Shown here one piece after another: positions 1 to 9,227 of a stretch of DNA of 49,632 nucleotides. The position numbers and the translations under genes are program-made. Numbering within the stretch: the first letter of the stretch is position 1; every line of letters begins with the position of its first letter. This DNA comes from Candidatus Peribacteria bacterium. GTDB taxonomy: Bacteria > Patescibacteria > JAEDAM01 > Absconditabacterales > Absconditicoccaceae. The notes under the pieces were generated by a model, which was given only the letters and a program-made list of their open reading frames with translations, ran no database searches and was not told the origin of the DNA. The DNA lies in contig JAITGP010000018.1 of the NCBI GenBank assembly GCA_031280545.1, positions 1 to 49,632 on the forward strand. Reading direction: 5' to 3'.

Positions 1-2300
1 TCATCAGTCAAGTCATTCTGAGTGGAAACCGAAGGTTGTAGCGAAGAATCCACTGGCTGTTGGCTATTCTCTGGATTCTTCACTTCGGCTTCGCCTTGTT
101 CAGAATGACTTACACCACAAGTTCCATCATAGTAGCTTGGACTGAAGTCGCCGTTTGGACAGTAATCCTTTGAAGCAGAGCCTCCACCGCCTCCACCTCA
201 TCAAGAAGGGCTAGTTGGATTTGTGGGAACAGAGGGAACGGGAGCTGTTCCTGTTGTTTTTAGAGAAACATCTGCATTCGGTTTCTCATCCGGCAATAAG
301 GTATTGAGTGAAGTAATACGGAAATTATACTCCGTTCCAGCTGATAATCCAGTAATTTGGACACCTGTCACTACACCTGGAAGAATTGTATACATTGTCC
401 ACATGGAAGTACCGCTTGTCTGATATTCAACGAGGTAATCAGTATTAATATGTCTGATATTGTTAGTGTCGGGGTCGGGATATTCCCAAGTTAAGCTGAC
501 TCCTGTATCACTATCTACTGTTCCAGTCAGATTTTTTATTACTAATGGAGTAAGAGCGTCTTTGATAAGCCCTGCTAAAATTGCTGATCCAGTATCATTG
601 GGGTGTAGGTCATCGGTGCTGTTATTATCAACTGCGTCCCAAGCTTTCACTCCAAGATCAATCAAATACACACGAGTATCATCTGGATTACTATCCAAGT
701 AGTCTTGGTATCCACCTATAAAGGCTGTCTTATAAGTGTTATAACTACCATTACCATAATTGAATGGTACAATCATATAGATTTCCGTACCTATGGAAGA
801 AGCAACACGAGCAGCACCTAGCCAGCCAGTAACAGCACTACGCATAGTAGGGGCTCCTGTATCTCCCCTAGCGTCATTGATACCATAATTATTGAAAATG
901 GCTGTTGGAGTTCCATCTAAATATTTATTATTATCAAGACGGCTCTTGTTCTCGGAGTAATTACGTCGATTATCTGTAATATTATTAGTATAAAATGCTG
1001 GCACTCAACTAGGATGAACAGTATTCCAGCGTCCTCCACCGTAACCGAGTTGTCCATATTCTATTCCTAGATATTTACCTAAGGTTGGGGCATACCCTTT
1101 TTCTGCAACACTAACCAAAGATCCTTCGGTAATTGAGTCACCATAAAAAATGATTTTTTTATCTGAGGGAGCAATAAGTGTTCCTGTTAAAGGCTTTACT
1201 TCACTTCCCGTACTTAAAATTACACTTTTTATCATTAAAGAGGCAGGAGGATTACCACTTCGGCGAGAATTACTAATATTACTAAATCATCCATAGATAA
1301 TAGCATAGTGATTGCCACTTGCTAAACTGTCATTAAAAACTACTTCTCCACTATTTACATTAGCCAAAGTCTTACTAATTGGAATAGTAGATCCGTCAAT
1401 ATAAGCACGCAAGAGCACATTACTTGGTGAAATACTAGCAAGTTTAGAAGTGTCTACACCTACTCCTAAATGTGAACCATTGAAGGCTACTTTAATATAT
1501 CCACCAGCAGCATTAATTTGTTTATAATCAGTCCCAGAATACCAAGTATAAGGACTAACTACAATAGTAGTATTTGAAATGGGAATTATTACACCAGTAG
1601 CTTCTCCTATTACATTTTCTTCATCAGTCGTAGTGTATAAGAAATTATCAATAAACACTGATCTTCCAACATCATTGTTAAAAAAACCGACTGTCCCTGG
1701 GTTTTGTAATATAGCAGTATCATCTGTTCCAGAAATAGTTGCTACTATCTGACCAGCTGTAATATCATAAGCAGTTGCTATTAAAGTTGTAGGTGATGTA
1801 CCAGTAACACTTAAAGTAATACGGTAAACGTGCCCTGTATCTACTGCTGGATTTAGAATTTCATTAGGAGCAATATTACTAGGAATACCATTTGTTATTT
1901 TTCCTAAGATAAGTGCATTAGTATTATCCCAATTTAACAAAGTATAATAGGCATTTGGAGAAGTAGTATCATTGTCTTGAATACGTGTTTCAATCCCAGA
2001 AATACGAGAATTAATTCAAAAACTAAATTCAGCACTAACTTCTACATCAAGATGAGCTTCATGGGTTGGACGAGCGATACGGTTCAGATTATACCCTTGT
2101 TGTTGAGTATTCAAAATCTGCAGCTTATTAGATACTATAGATCCCACATTTCCTGCTTGGTCTACCCAGCCACTACCAATACTGGGACTATCAGCACGAT
2201 TAAAATCATCACTAAAAACAATGTATTGCTGTGCAAAAGTCATGCCTCCAAATAGTAGTCCAAACAATCAGACCATTAAAAATCAGAGTTTTTTCATCAT
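1..2300 (-). CDS. Secreted SGNH/GDSL hydrolase surface protein, C-terminus cut by window edge
   Basis: Read with UGA as Gly, one frame runs from ATG at 2300 off the left edge (766 codons visible, seven UGA). Two UGA lie in the leader and complete a signal peptide: MMKK, a hydrophobic Gly/Leu core, and a likely cut after TFA near residue 23. Residues about 28-250 look like a concanavalin/LamG-type sandwich (VFSDDFNRAD start). SGNH hydrolase blocks follow: GDSIT with the nucleophile Ser near 389, YGIND near 470, and DDLHPND with the catalytic His near 566. A fibronectin type III domain covers about 590-682. A Pro/Ser linker and a Gly run (two of them UGA) lead to a Cys motif, CPNGDFSPSYYDGTC, near 714-728. 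Family knowledge suggests an esterase or deacetylase acting on surface carbohydrate; the substrate is unknown. The distal part is encoded by a dispersed repeat (see 12-109). Confidence 0.85.
12..109. repeat. Dispersed palindromic repeat inside the surface-protein gene
   Basis: The left arm begins GTCATTCTGAGTGG and runs to GCGAAGAATCC. The right arm is its inverted relative, ending CAGAATGAC. Each arm resembles the widespread interspersed element of type TCATTCTGA...GCGAAGAATCC. The pair lies inside the reading frame of the surface protein and is translated without a stop on the minus strand. Confidence 0.7.
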
Positions 2301-2503
2301 AAAATTTTGTAAAAAGTAAAAAGGGTATGTACTAGCATACAACCCGTTTATCGTAATTACCCCCAAGAATAAGAGGGCAGTTTGCGATCCACGAGTTGCT
2401 TAAGACTCCTACAAAAAACCCTATGAGAGGACTAATTGCGTGTGAATCGCAAAAAGCCCACTTTTTCTCATAAGAAAAAAATTATAGGAATCTTAAGCAT
2501 TTG
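2301..2503. other. Leader region with nested inverted repeats, possible pseudoknot RNA or regulatory element
   Basis: Segment B (2398-2412, GCTTAAGACTCCTAC) pairs with B' (2485-2499, TAGGAATCTTAAGC). Inside this, TATGAGA (2422-2428) pairs with TCTCATA (2466-2472). The loop holds CGTGTGAATCGCAAA (2439-2453), which is complementary with small bulges to TTTGCGATCCACG (2381-2393) outside the stem. The order A-B-A'-B' would give a pseudoknot or mutually exclusive hairpins. It lies upstream of the secreted protein gene (minus). I recognise no RNA family. Confidence 0.4.
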
Positions 2504-2735
2504 CAATATAGGATTGAGCGAGCGAAATGCAAGAGGAAAATGAGGGATTTTTTTTTGAGGGAGAAATTTGTGTGCAAAACCCTTGATTTTTTCAGACTTT
2601 TCGATTATATTGCGATCGTTATTATTAAGACTTATTTTTTGATAGTATGGCTATTGATGATGAGAGAAACTGATTTGCATGGGCTGAGTGAAAAGAAGAG
2701 AAGTGTGGTAAAGGAGCAGTAGAGAATAGAAATAT
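2504..2735. other. No convincing gene
   Basis: This stretch holds only short AT-rich frames on either strand, the longest starting at a TTG, with no family resemblance and no good start context. I see nothing else in it apart from the terminator that closes it. Confidence 0.4.
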
Positions 2736-2772
2736 AAAAAATCCTGAAAGCACATAGCAATCAGGATTTTTT
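2736..2772. terminator. Bidirectional intrinsic terminator
   Basis: AAAAATCCTGA and TCAGGATTTTTT form a stem with a 13-nt loop, flanked by A and T runs on both sides. It would terminate the minus-strand DUF2188 remnant that ends at 2775 and anything transcribed rightward. Confidence 0.7.
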
Positions 2773-2774
2773 AT

Positions 2775-2897
2775 TTATCCTCTTGGAGGAAATGGATCAA
2801 TTCAATAAGTATTTCTTTCTCTTATTTGTCCGTTTCTTCAATGAATAAACATTTCTCAGCTTTCATCTTTAGCGTGTTGTTGTGCATAAGAAATTGC
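2775..2897 (-). pseudogene. DUF2188 C-terminal remnant
   Basis: The frame before the UAA at 2775-2777 encodes about 40 residues containing AQQHAKDESGE, IHGRNGQIRERNTYG and DPFPPRG, with UGA as Gly three times. This is the characteristic end of DUF2188 proteins (HGRDGRIRxRNxYGxDPxPP). An in-frame UAA at 2898-2900 cuts off the N-terminal half, and I could not find it in another frame upstream, so the gene looks degraded. The three recoded glycines in a conserved stretch suggest decay after the code change. DUF2188 function is not established. Confidence 0.6.
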
Positions 2898-2900
2898 TTA

Positions 2901-3143
2901 TAATAAGTAATATATAAAAATTTTTCCTGATTTTGAGTCTTGGGATTGACTTTGGCTTGGAAAAATCTATCAATGCAATTGTTCTGAGTTTCAATTGATT
3001 TGATAGATGAACATCTGCCCCCTTACTCATTCACCTGAGTTTGGGTGTTTTTTGTAGTGATGAATTGTTGCATCGTTAGGTAGAAAATATAAAACTTTAA
3101 GTAGTATAGCTAAATTTTTATCAAATACAACCTTATTTTAAGC
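2901..3143. other. Intergenic stretch without a supported gene
   Basis: This AT-rich DNA lies between the DUF2188 remnant and the toxin-antitoxin operon. Only frames of about 50 codons or fewer are present and none resembles a known family. It may hold decayed sequence from the DUF2188 gene. Confidence 0.4.
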
Positions 3144-3169
3144 TTTCCTAACATTCAAGTGTTAGGAAA
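3144..3169. promoter_or_regulatory. Perfect hairpin upstream of the toxin-antitoxin operon
   Basis: TTTCCTAACA, loop TTCAAG, TGTTAGGAAA: a perfect 10-bp inverted repeat about 70 nt before the antitoxin start. It could be a binding site for the HTH antitoxin or a weak terminator; there is no long T run after it. Confidence 0.45.
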
Positions 3170-3198
3170 ATGTAAAAAGATTTGCAATTGATGAGAAA

Positions 3199-3239
3199 AT
3201 CAGTATTATTATTTTGCTTTATCTATTAAAAATACTGAT
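3199..3239. promoter_or_regulatory. Inverted repeat abutting the antitoxin start, candidate operator
   Basis: ATCAGTATT (3199-3207) and AATACTGAT (3231-3239) are perfect 9-bp inverted copies 23 nt apart. The second ends one base before the ATG at 3241. The position fits autoregulation by the HTH domain of the antitoxin; that is inference. Confidence 0.5.
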
Positions 3240-3240
3240 A

Positions 3241-4050
3241 ATGCATACCTTATGAGCTACAATTAGACGATATAGAGAGTTAAACAATTTTTCTCAAGGA
3301 CAATTAGCAGAGATGCTAGATGTCAGTAGACCAACTCTTGTACAAATAGAAGCAGGAAACAGAAATGTAAAAGTAGAAGAAATAAAAAAACTCTCTGAAA
3401 TTTTTGATATTTCTACAGATTACCTCTTGTGAATAGATACTTCCCTCAGCGATGTTCAACCAAATGAAAAAGATATAGTAAAATTCAAACATTTGATTCT
3501 TTATATTTTATCTAAAGTAGGAGCAAAATTTAATGTTGGGAAAGTGGTTTTATATAAGCTTCTCTATTTTGCTGAATTTGATTTTTATGAAAAATACCAT
3601 AAAAAACTGACTTGATTTCCTTTCATTAAACTTCCTATGTGACCAGCACCGTTAAATTTCGATACTCTGATTGCTCAAATGAGTGAAGAAAAAGAAATTA
3701 CAACGGTTGTTGTGCCTTATGGTACAAAGTACCAACAAAGATTTATTGTAAATGTTGAGATTCCAGAAAATCGATTTACTCGTGAAGAAAGCAAAAATAT
3801 AGATGAAGTATTAGAGAGATATTCTGATTATGGAGCAAACGAAATTAGCGAACTTTCACATCAAGATAGACCACGACAATTAGCTCAAGAGATGAATATT
3901 ATTTCCTATGATACCGTAAAATTTCGTGAATATCCTTTTTCTCCTCTCGCTAGAGATAATAAGAAAAGAGAGACTCAAGAATTTCTAAAACGGACAAAAG
4001 CTTTTGATGATTTAGCTGATGAACCAGATCTTTATGAAGACTATAGATAA
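3241..4050 (+). CDS. HTH-Panacea (SocA-like) antitoxin
   Basis: 269 residues once four UGA codons are read as Gly. Residues about 5-60 form an HTH_3/Cro-type DNA-binding domain (SQGQLAEMLDVSRPT, DYLLG with UGA at the usual Gly). Residues about 80-200 match the Panacea/SocA-like antitoxin domain: LYKLLYFAEFDFYEKYHKKL and PMGPAPLNFD, with UGA supplying the Gly of the GP motif. Family knowledge: Panacea domains neutralise very diverse toxins, and an attached HTH autoregulates the operon. The stop overlaps the start of the downstream toxin by 17 nt, so the two are translationally coupled. Two inverted repeats upstream are candidate operators. The ATG at 3241 is chosen because it directly precedes the HTH. 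Confidence 0.85.
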
Positions 4051-4372
4051 AGTAAAATTCGGGGATATCCTCCTCGCAGATATGATGTTTTCTGATAGAT
4101 CAGGTTCAAAACTCAGACCTGTAGTTTTTCTCTATGCAATAGGTGAAGATTTTGTTTTTTTAAAAATGACTTCTCAATGAGGCTTTCAGGATGAATTTAT
4201 TAAAGAAATTTATCCAGATGAACAAAATAAACTTAGATCCATTTCTTATGTACAAATAAAATATATTGTTACGGCTCATTTCAGTATTTTTAAGAATCCT
4301 ATTTGATCACTTTTCGAGGAACAGAAACAAGAAATTAGGGATAAACTATCAGCTTTTTTTGCTAAATTGTAG
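4034..4372 (+). CDS. MazF/PemK-like toxin
   Basis: 112 residues with two UGA-Gly codons, overlapping the antitoxin gene by 17 nt. The N-terminus KFGDILLADMMFSDRSGSKL followed by RPVVFL, and the later FLKMTSQG, match the PemK/MazF/growth-inhibitor fold (GDIxxxxFxxxxGSKxRP, and the T-S/Q of the active-site strand). Family knowledge: MazF toxins are sequence-specific endoribonucleases that cleave mRNA or rRNA. The catalytic Arg in the RPV context and the Thr/Ser of the TSQ motif are present, so it is probably active. The pair with an HTH-Panacea antitoxin makes a complete type II system. The pairing is supported by overlap and order, not by experiment. Confidence 0.8.
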
Positions 4373-4405
4373 ATTAGTGAACTTTTAAAGTTCTAGTAAT
4401 TTCTT

Positions 4406-5206
4406 TTACTCCACACTTTTTGTCAATATCAACAAAAAAGGTAAGGATTTACTATAATCAATAAGATACCAATTTACTCCCATATGTAAGTTTGTATAAT
4501 ATTCAGGTCTATGCTCTCGATACCGCCTTTCTGACTCTAATTTCCAGAATTCTTTTCCTAATTTTTCTGTGATAAATCGTTTCTCCAAAAGTCTAGCTGA
4601 CCTTCCGTTTCCATCTGCAAAAGGGTGAATTTGGACAAAAATCAGGTGGAGTTGTGAAGCATAATAAAAAATCTCTGTTGCAGTCAGCTTTCTTTCCAAA
4701 AGTTCTGTCATATCTGCGAATAATTCCTGCATTTTTTCTTCTACAAATTCTGGTTCTATTGCCATATAAGTCAACCCTTCTCTCCCAAAAACTCCAACTC
4801 TTTCTGTTCTGTATTTCCCTTGCAAATTTTCATCTAATAAGTGAAGGGTCGCTAGGTTGTGAGCATAAAGAACATTCTTCTCGTTCAAGGATTTTTTCTC
4901 TGCGAAAAGATAGGCATTCATCAGGTCTTCTATCTCAGCAACATCCTTTGATTTTTCTAGGGTTATGTCCTCATTGAGTTTAGCATTCATAAAAGAGTTG
5001 AGATCCAGTGAGTTCCCTTCTATTTTGGAAGAATAGACACTGGAAGAGGCGATCAGATAATCGAAATTCAACGACTTTGCAGTCTCTTTGAAGTGTTCCA
5101 GTTGTTGTGCTAGATTTTTGGTATGTTGTGTGAAAGCTTTTAGGTAGGTATCATGCAGAAGGTGCATTTTCTGGTAAAAAAAAGGTAAAAGGCTGAAAAG
5201 TGCCAA
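4406..5206 (-). CDS. Fic family AMPylase-like protein with N-terminal inhibitory motif
   Basis: 266 residues, no UGA, stop UAA. The Fic core motif is intact at about 194-205 (HPFADGNGRSAR, with catalytic His194 and the anion-binding GNGR). An inhibitory helix motif S-S-K-I-E-G-N sits at 59-65, matching (S/T)xxxE(G/N), so this is a class II Fic protein expected to be held inactive until Glu63 is displaced. Family knowledge: Fic enzymes transfer AMP or other phosphate-containing groups to target proteins. There is no separate antitoxin gene beside it; it converges on the MazF-like toxin at 4372. The target is unknown. Confidence 0.88.
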   Translation of the reverse strand: MALFSLLPFFYQKMHLLHDTYLKAFTQHTKNLAQQLEHFKETAKSLNFDYLIASSSVYSSKIEGNSLDLNSFMNAKLNEDITLEKSKDVAEIEDLMNAYLFAEKKSLNEKNVLYAHNLATLHLLDENLQGKYRTERVGVFGREGLTYMAIEPEFVEEKMQELFADMTELLERKLTATEIFYYASQLHLIFVQIHPFADGNGRSARLLEKRFITEKLGKEFWKLESERRYREHRPEYYTNLHMGVNWYLIDYSKSLPFLLILTKSVE

Positions 5207-5345
5207 GATAAGATTGTAAAGATGTTAGAATTGTATGATTTCCCCTCCCAAAATCAAGAGACCTTGCAAAGTAAGAAATTTAATGTAAACTTAAGATTAA
5301 TACCTATATACAATCCAGACTTTATCTTACAAATTTTTAACCCCA

Positions 5346-7403
5346 ATGCCAAAAGAAACAAATACTCCTCAAGCAGCCAAAGGCCCTGGGCACGGAGGAC
5401 CCGTAAAACTGACCGTCGAAAAGCCGAAGCATTTCAAAAAATCTCTCGGGAAACTTTTGGCAATTCTCAAACCCCATCGGATTTCTCTACTGATGACTGT
5501 ACTATTAACGGTCATTGCAACGGTATTCAGTATTATTAGTCCTAAATTTCTCGGGAATATGACCAATAGTATTGTGAACGATTTTATCGCAAACAAAACC
5601 TATTCCACGCTCCACGAAGCCCTAGAAAGTCAGGGAATTACCTTACCAACGGGAACGACGCTTTCAGAGCTACCGTGAATACTCACGACCTTACAAGCAG
5701 AAGGTCAGCTTTCTAATGAACAAGTTTCTACACTGCAACAAATGAATATAGGAGAGGGACAGAGCGGAATTACTCAATCCCAACAGCTTTCTCTTCAAAA
5801 TCTCGACCTTACACAGAAGCCAGCTTTTCATTATGAGAATTTGGCGAAAATTGCACTTTTATTGATTATTTTATATCTGATTAGTTCAATTGCAAATTAT
5901 CTGAGTATGTGGATTTTTGCAAACATTGTACAGAAGATGGTGTATACGCTGAGAGAAAAGCTGAGCCATAAAATCAACCATCTCCCGATGAAATATTTTG
6001 ACGCTCATCAGTATGGGGACATCCTGAGTAGGATTACTAATGATGTGGATACGCTGGCTCAGTCGCTCAATCAGATTGCTGGACAGGCGGTTTCCTCGGT
6101 GATTACGGTGATTGGATTTTTGGTGATGATGTTGATTATTAGCTGGAAACTGACACTGATTGCTTTAGTGGTCTTGCCGATAAGTTTAGGTTGTGTGGGA
6201 TTTATCACGAAACGCTCTCAGAAATATTTTAAAAATCAGCAAACCTATCTGGGACATCTCAATGGACATGTGGAAGAGAATTATGCTGGGCAAACCATTG
6301 TGAAAGCCTTTTCAGGAGAAAAAAAAGCTGAACAGACCTTCAACGAAGTGAATACGCACCTCTATGAAAGCTCTTGGAAGTCACAGTTTTTGAGTGGATT
6401 GATGATGCCATTGATGCATTTCATTTCCAATCTGTGATATGTAGCTACTGCCGTCCTCGGTGCGTGGCTTGCGTTTAATGGAAAGCTGAGCATTGGAAAT
6501 ATTCAGGCTTTTATTCAGTATATGGGACAGTTCAATCAACCTCTCGTCCAGCTCGGACAAATTGCCAATCTCTTACAGTCCACCGTAGCAGCAGCGGAAA
6601 GAGTATTTGAATTTTTGGAAGAGAAAGAAGAAAAGGCTGACCTTCCCCATGCTATTGAACTTATGAAGGTAAAAGGAGAAGTAGTGTTTGATAAAGTGCA
6701 GTTTGCTTACGAAGAAGGGAAACCGATTATCAAGAACTTTTCAGCACACATCCACCCCGGACAGAAAGTGGCAATCGTAGGACCGACAGGTGCGGGGAAA
6801 ACCACCATTGTAAACTTGTTGATGAGATTTTATGACCCTCAGTCTGGAACAATTAGCATTGATGGAGTAGATACGCAACAGATGAAAAGATCTGCCGTGA
6901 GATCCTGCTTTGGAATGGTGCTACAAGATACGTGGTTATTTAATGGGACCATTGAAGAGAATCTGAAATATGGAAACCTCAACGCAACGGAAGATCAGAT
7001 TAAAGCTGCTGCCAAATCCGCTTATGTAGACCATGTCATTGAAAGTCTCCCGAAAGGCTATCAAACCGAAATTGGAGAAGAGAGTGAGAATATTTCCGTC
7101 GGTGAAAAACAGCTTTTAACCATTGCTCGTGCGATGTTGGCTGATGCTCCGATGCTGATTTTAGATGAAGCGACCAGTTCCGTAGATACGAGAACGGAAA
7201 TCCTCATCCAGAAAGCAATGGAAAAGCTGACAAAAGGCAGAACGAGTTTTGTGATTGCTCATAGACTTTCGACGATTAAAAATGCTGATGTGATTTTGGT
7301 GATGAAAGAGGGAGATATTGTGGAGCAGGGAAATCACGAGGAATTGATTGCCAAGGATGGATTTTATGCCCAGCTGTATACTTCACAGTTTGTAGAGGGG
7401 TAG
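5346..7403 (+). CDS. ABC exporter, fused membrane and ATPase domains (MsbA/MdlB type)
   Basis: 685 residues with UGA-Gly at codons 112 and 364; the second falls in NLGYVATAVLGA, a helix where homologues carry Gly. Residues about 35-400 are a type IV exporter membrane domain. About 75 Gln/Ser-rich residues between the first and second helices form an enlarged external loop. The nucleotide-binding domain follows: Walker A GPTGAGKTT near 479, a signature variant NISVGEKQ near 582 (usually LSGGQ), Walker B MLILDEAT near 603, and H-loop IAHRLST near 636. It probably works as a homodimer exporting lipid, peptide or drug; the substrate is not predictable. The ATG at 5346 gives a short polar N-terminus. 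Confidence 0.9.
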
Positions 7404-7407
7404 AGAG

Positions 7408-7521
7408 ATGTGATTATTTACTTTCCCTCTGTTATTTCAGGGACCGTTTTCAGGGATTGCGTTAATAGGGCTTGGAAGTGTTGCTCTGCTTTCAAAGAAG
7501 TTGAGGGAGAGTGAGGTGTAA
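7408..7521 (+). CDS. Possible 37-residue single-helix membrane peptide
   Basis: ATG UGA ... UAA gives MGLFTFPLLFQ, then a hydrophobic stretch GIALIGLGSVALLSKKL and a polar end. It begins 5 nt after the ABC transporter stop, so it could be co-transcribed with it. The helix followed by KK resembles a C-terminal membrane anchor. There is no homology support and no clear ribosome site; it may be chance. Confidence 0.3.
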
Positions 7522-7545
7522 TCATTTAAAAAACTGATTAGGGAG

Positions 7546-8211
7546 TTATTTTGTACTGTTGCGAATATTGGTTATTCTTTCTTTTGCTTTGTGGATATTA
7601 CGATACCCTTGTCCCACAGGATACCAACAAGGATAGACTTTAAAAGTCTGCTCTCAGACTTTTAGCTCTTCATATTCATCGGCTGGATAACTACTCACGG
7701 TAATGGGTTTTCCTAATAAGACGGAGCTGACTTGGTTTCAGAAAGTAATAATATGTTTTGGGTCGAGTAGAACGATTTCTGTATGGATAGAAGGGAGATA
7801 TTCTTTGAAAACTGAGTCTTTTAAGGCGTGTGCGTCAGATTGGGTACATTTTGCAAGGTTGGATATAAAGATCCCTTGATCGCTTAGATAGGTGTATAAC
7901 TCCTCTGCAAATGCCTCGGTCCATTCTTGGGGTTGTAGAGTTTTGGTTTGGGAAAAGAACTCCCCTGTAAGTAGTCCTAAGTCGTAGAACATTTTTCGGG
8001 TTTGTTTGGTGCCAATTCGTGGAGCTCTAATCCCCTTTCGATCAAGATGAGAGGCAACATTTCTAGCGGTTGGATTCATGAAAACAAAATATATTTCTGG
8101 TTTTTTTGTACATCCTCCTCCATATATTGCAGAAAGGTTGGTATCTCAGAATTTTCTCTGAAGCTGATCAAAGGTCGGATGAAGGGTAGTGAGCTGAAGA
8201 GATACTGGCAT
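7546..8211 (-). CDS. Uracil-DNA glycosylase superfamily protein
   Basis: 221 residues once UGA at codons 22, 158 and 186 is read as Gly. FVFMNPTARN near 47-56 occupies the place of the active-site loop of the UDG fold. ITNLAKC-type ISNLAKCTQSDA near 119, IITFGNQVSSVLLG near 154 (UGA is the Gly) and YPADEYEELKV then FKVYPCWYPVGQG complete the fold. Family knowledge: these enzymes excise uracil (or similar lesions) from DNA to start base-excision repair. The MNPT version of motif 1 is not one of the classical family 1-4 signatures, so the exact specificity is open. With the standard code only the middle third would be called. Confidence 0.75.
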
Positions 8212-8238
8212 TAAAGGTTGAGACGATATAGGTAAATA

Positions 8239-8751
8239 TTAGGAAAGAAACTGGTCCAAACGAACAATATCCAGTTCAGGTCTACTTTCATTCAAGTCAT
8301 CCAGTGTGAAGTCTTGCAATTTATCATTGTAGGTTTGGCAAATATCTTCGATGAGGACAATATTAAACCCCCTATCATAGGATTCTTCTACAAACATTCT
8401 TACACATAAATTTGTAGGAATCCCTGCTACCACAATATTTTTGATCCCTTTCAAGCTCTCTGCGAGGTTGGTTTCGTAAAAAGAAGAAATCTTATGTTTC
8501 TCGATTACGGTATCATTTTCATGAGGTGGCAAATCATCTATTCGCTGAGAAAGCTCACTCTCTGGAGTGAACGGTCCTTCATTTTCATAGTGTTTGACGA
8601 AAATGACTTTATATCCCATTTCTCTAGCATATTGCACGAGATAGATAGCTCTTTCGATTAAAGGCTCCATATTACGGAGATAATAATCAGATTTTTTTTC
8701 TCTTCGGATTTCTTGGAGTCCGATCAGTACCAATGCTGTTTCGCTTTTCAT
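8239..8751 (-). CDS. Isochorismatase-like (cysteine hydrolase) protein lacking the catalytic Asp
   Basis: 170 residues from the ATG at 8751; no UGA. The fold is clear: ALVLIGLQ at the N-terminus, VIEKHKISSFYET carrying the Lys, and GIPTNLCVRMFVEES carrying the nucleophile Cys. The usual first-strand motif is DxQ; here the Asp is a Gly encoded by GGA, so the Asp-Lys-Cys triad is incomplete. An upstream in-frame ATG at 8817 would add 22 residues; I prefer 8751 because relatives begin directly with the first strand. Possible roles are a nicotinamidase-like hydrolase with altered chemistry or a non-catalytic relative. Confidence 0.75.
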   Translation of the reverse strand: MKSETALVLIGLQEIRREKKSDYYLRNMEPLIERAIYLVQYAREMGYKVIFVKHYENEGPFTPESELSQRIDDLPPHENDTVIEKHKISSFYETNLAESLKGIKNIVVAGIPTNLCVRMFVEESYDRGFNIVLIEDICQTYNDKLQDFTLDDLNESRPELDIVRLDQFLS

Positions 8752-8916
8752 CAATAAAATAAGATCAGGAGATAAAAAAGCTGTGACATATTCACTATAC
8801 GATTTTCCGATGAACATTCAACCAAAAAAAATCCAGATGTTTTTAAGAGAGAATTCCTTGATTTTCCTAGCCAAAAATCTACATTCAAGATACTTTATCT
8901 CAAAACAAAAAAACGC

Positions 8917-9216
8917 ATGCGAATATTTTTCAAAGTCTTGAGAGGATTTTTTCTCTTTTTGACCTTGGTGGTAGGAATCGTATTTATCAGGGGGGAACTG
9001 CTTTTTTCCGCTCAGAATTTTCAACTCATCAAGACTATTCTCTTGCCAGGATATTTGGTTTTTTGTGGATTGATTATTGGATATTTGATTGCGACCCTTT
9101 GGGCAGGCAGAAGTGAATATCAGGACTTTGACGATAAAGAAAAAATAGCTATCAAAAGTTTTATCATTGGGATTGTGCTGGGAATCGTCTTGGCAGTAAT
9201 CTATTTGGTTCTGTAA
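8917..9216 (+). CDS. Small three-helix membrane protein, unknown
   Basis: 99 residues, no UGA. Three hydrophobic segments are visible at about 9-28, 40-62 and 80-98, with a charged loop YQDFDDKEKIA between the second and third. The gene is 11 nt upstream of the lipoprotein gene, so the two are probably co-transcribed. I recognise no family. Confidence 0.65.
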   Translation: MRIFFKVLRGFFLFLTLVVGIVFIRGELLFSAQNFQLIKTILLPGYLVFCGLIIGYLIATLWAGRSEYQDFDDKEKIAIKSFIIGIVLGIVLAVIYLVL

Positions 9217-9227
9217 TCTCCTTCAAC

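Noticed and set aside
2501..2722. Plus-strand 73-codon frame
   Set aside because: It begins at TTG, has no ribosome site or family likeness, and overlaps the folded element; likely chance.
8818..9024. N-terminal extension of the isochorismatase-like protein across a UGA
   Set aside because: It would overlap the plus-strand membrane-protein gene at 8917 and adds sequence absent from the family.
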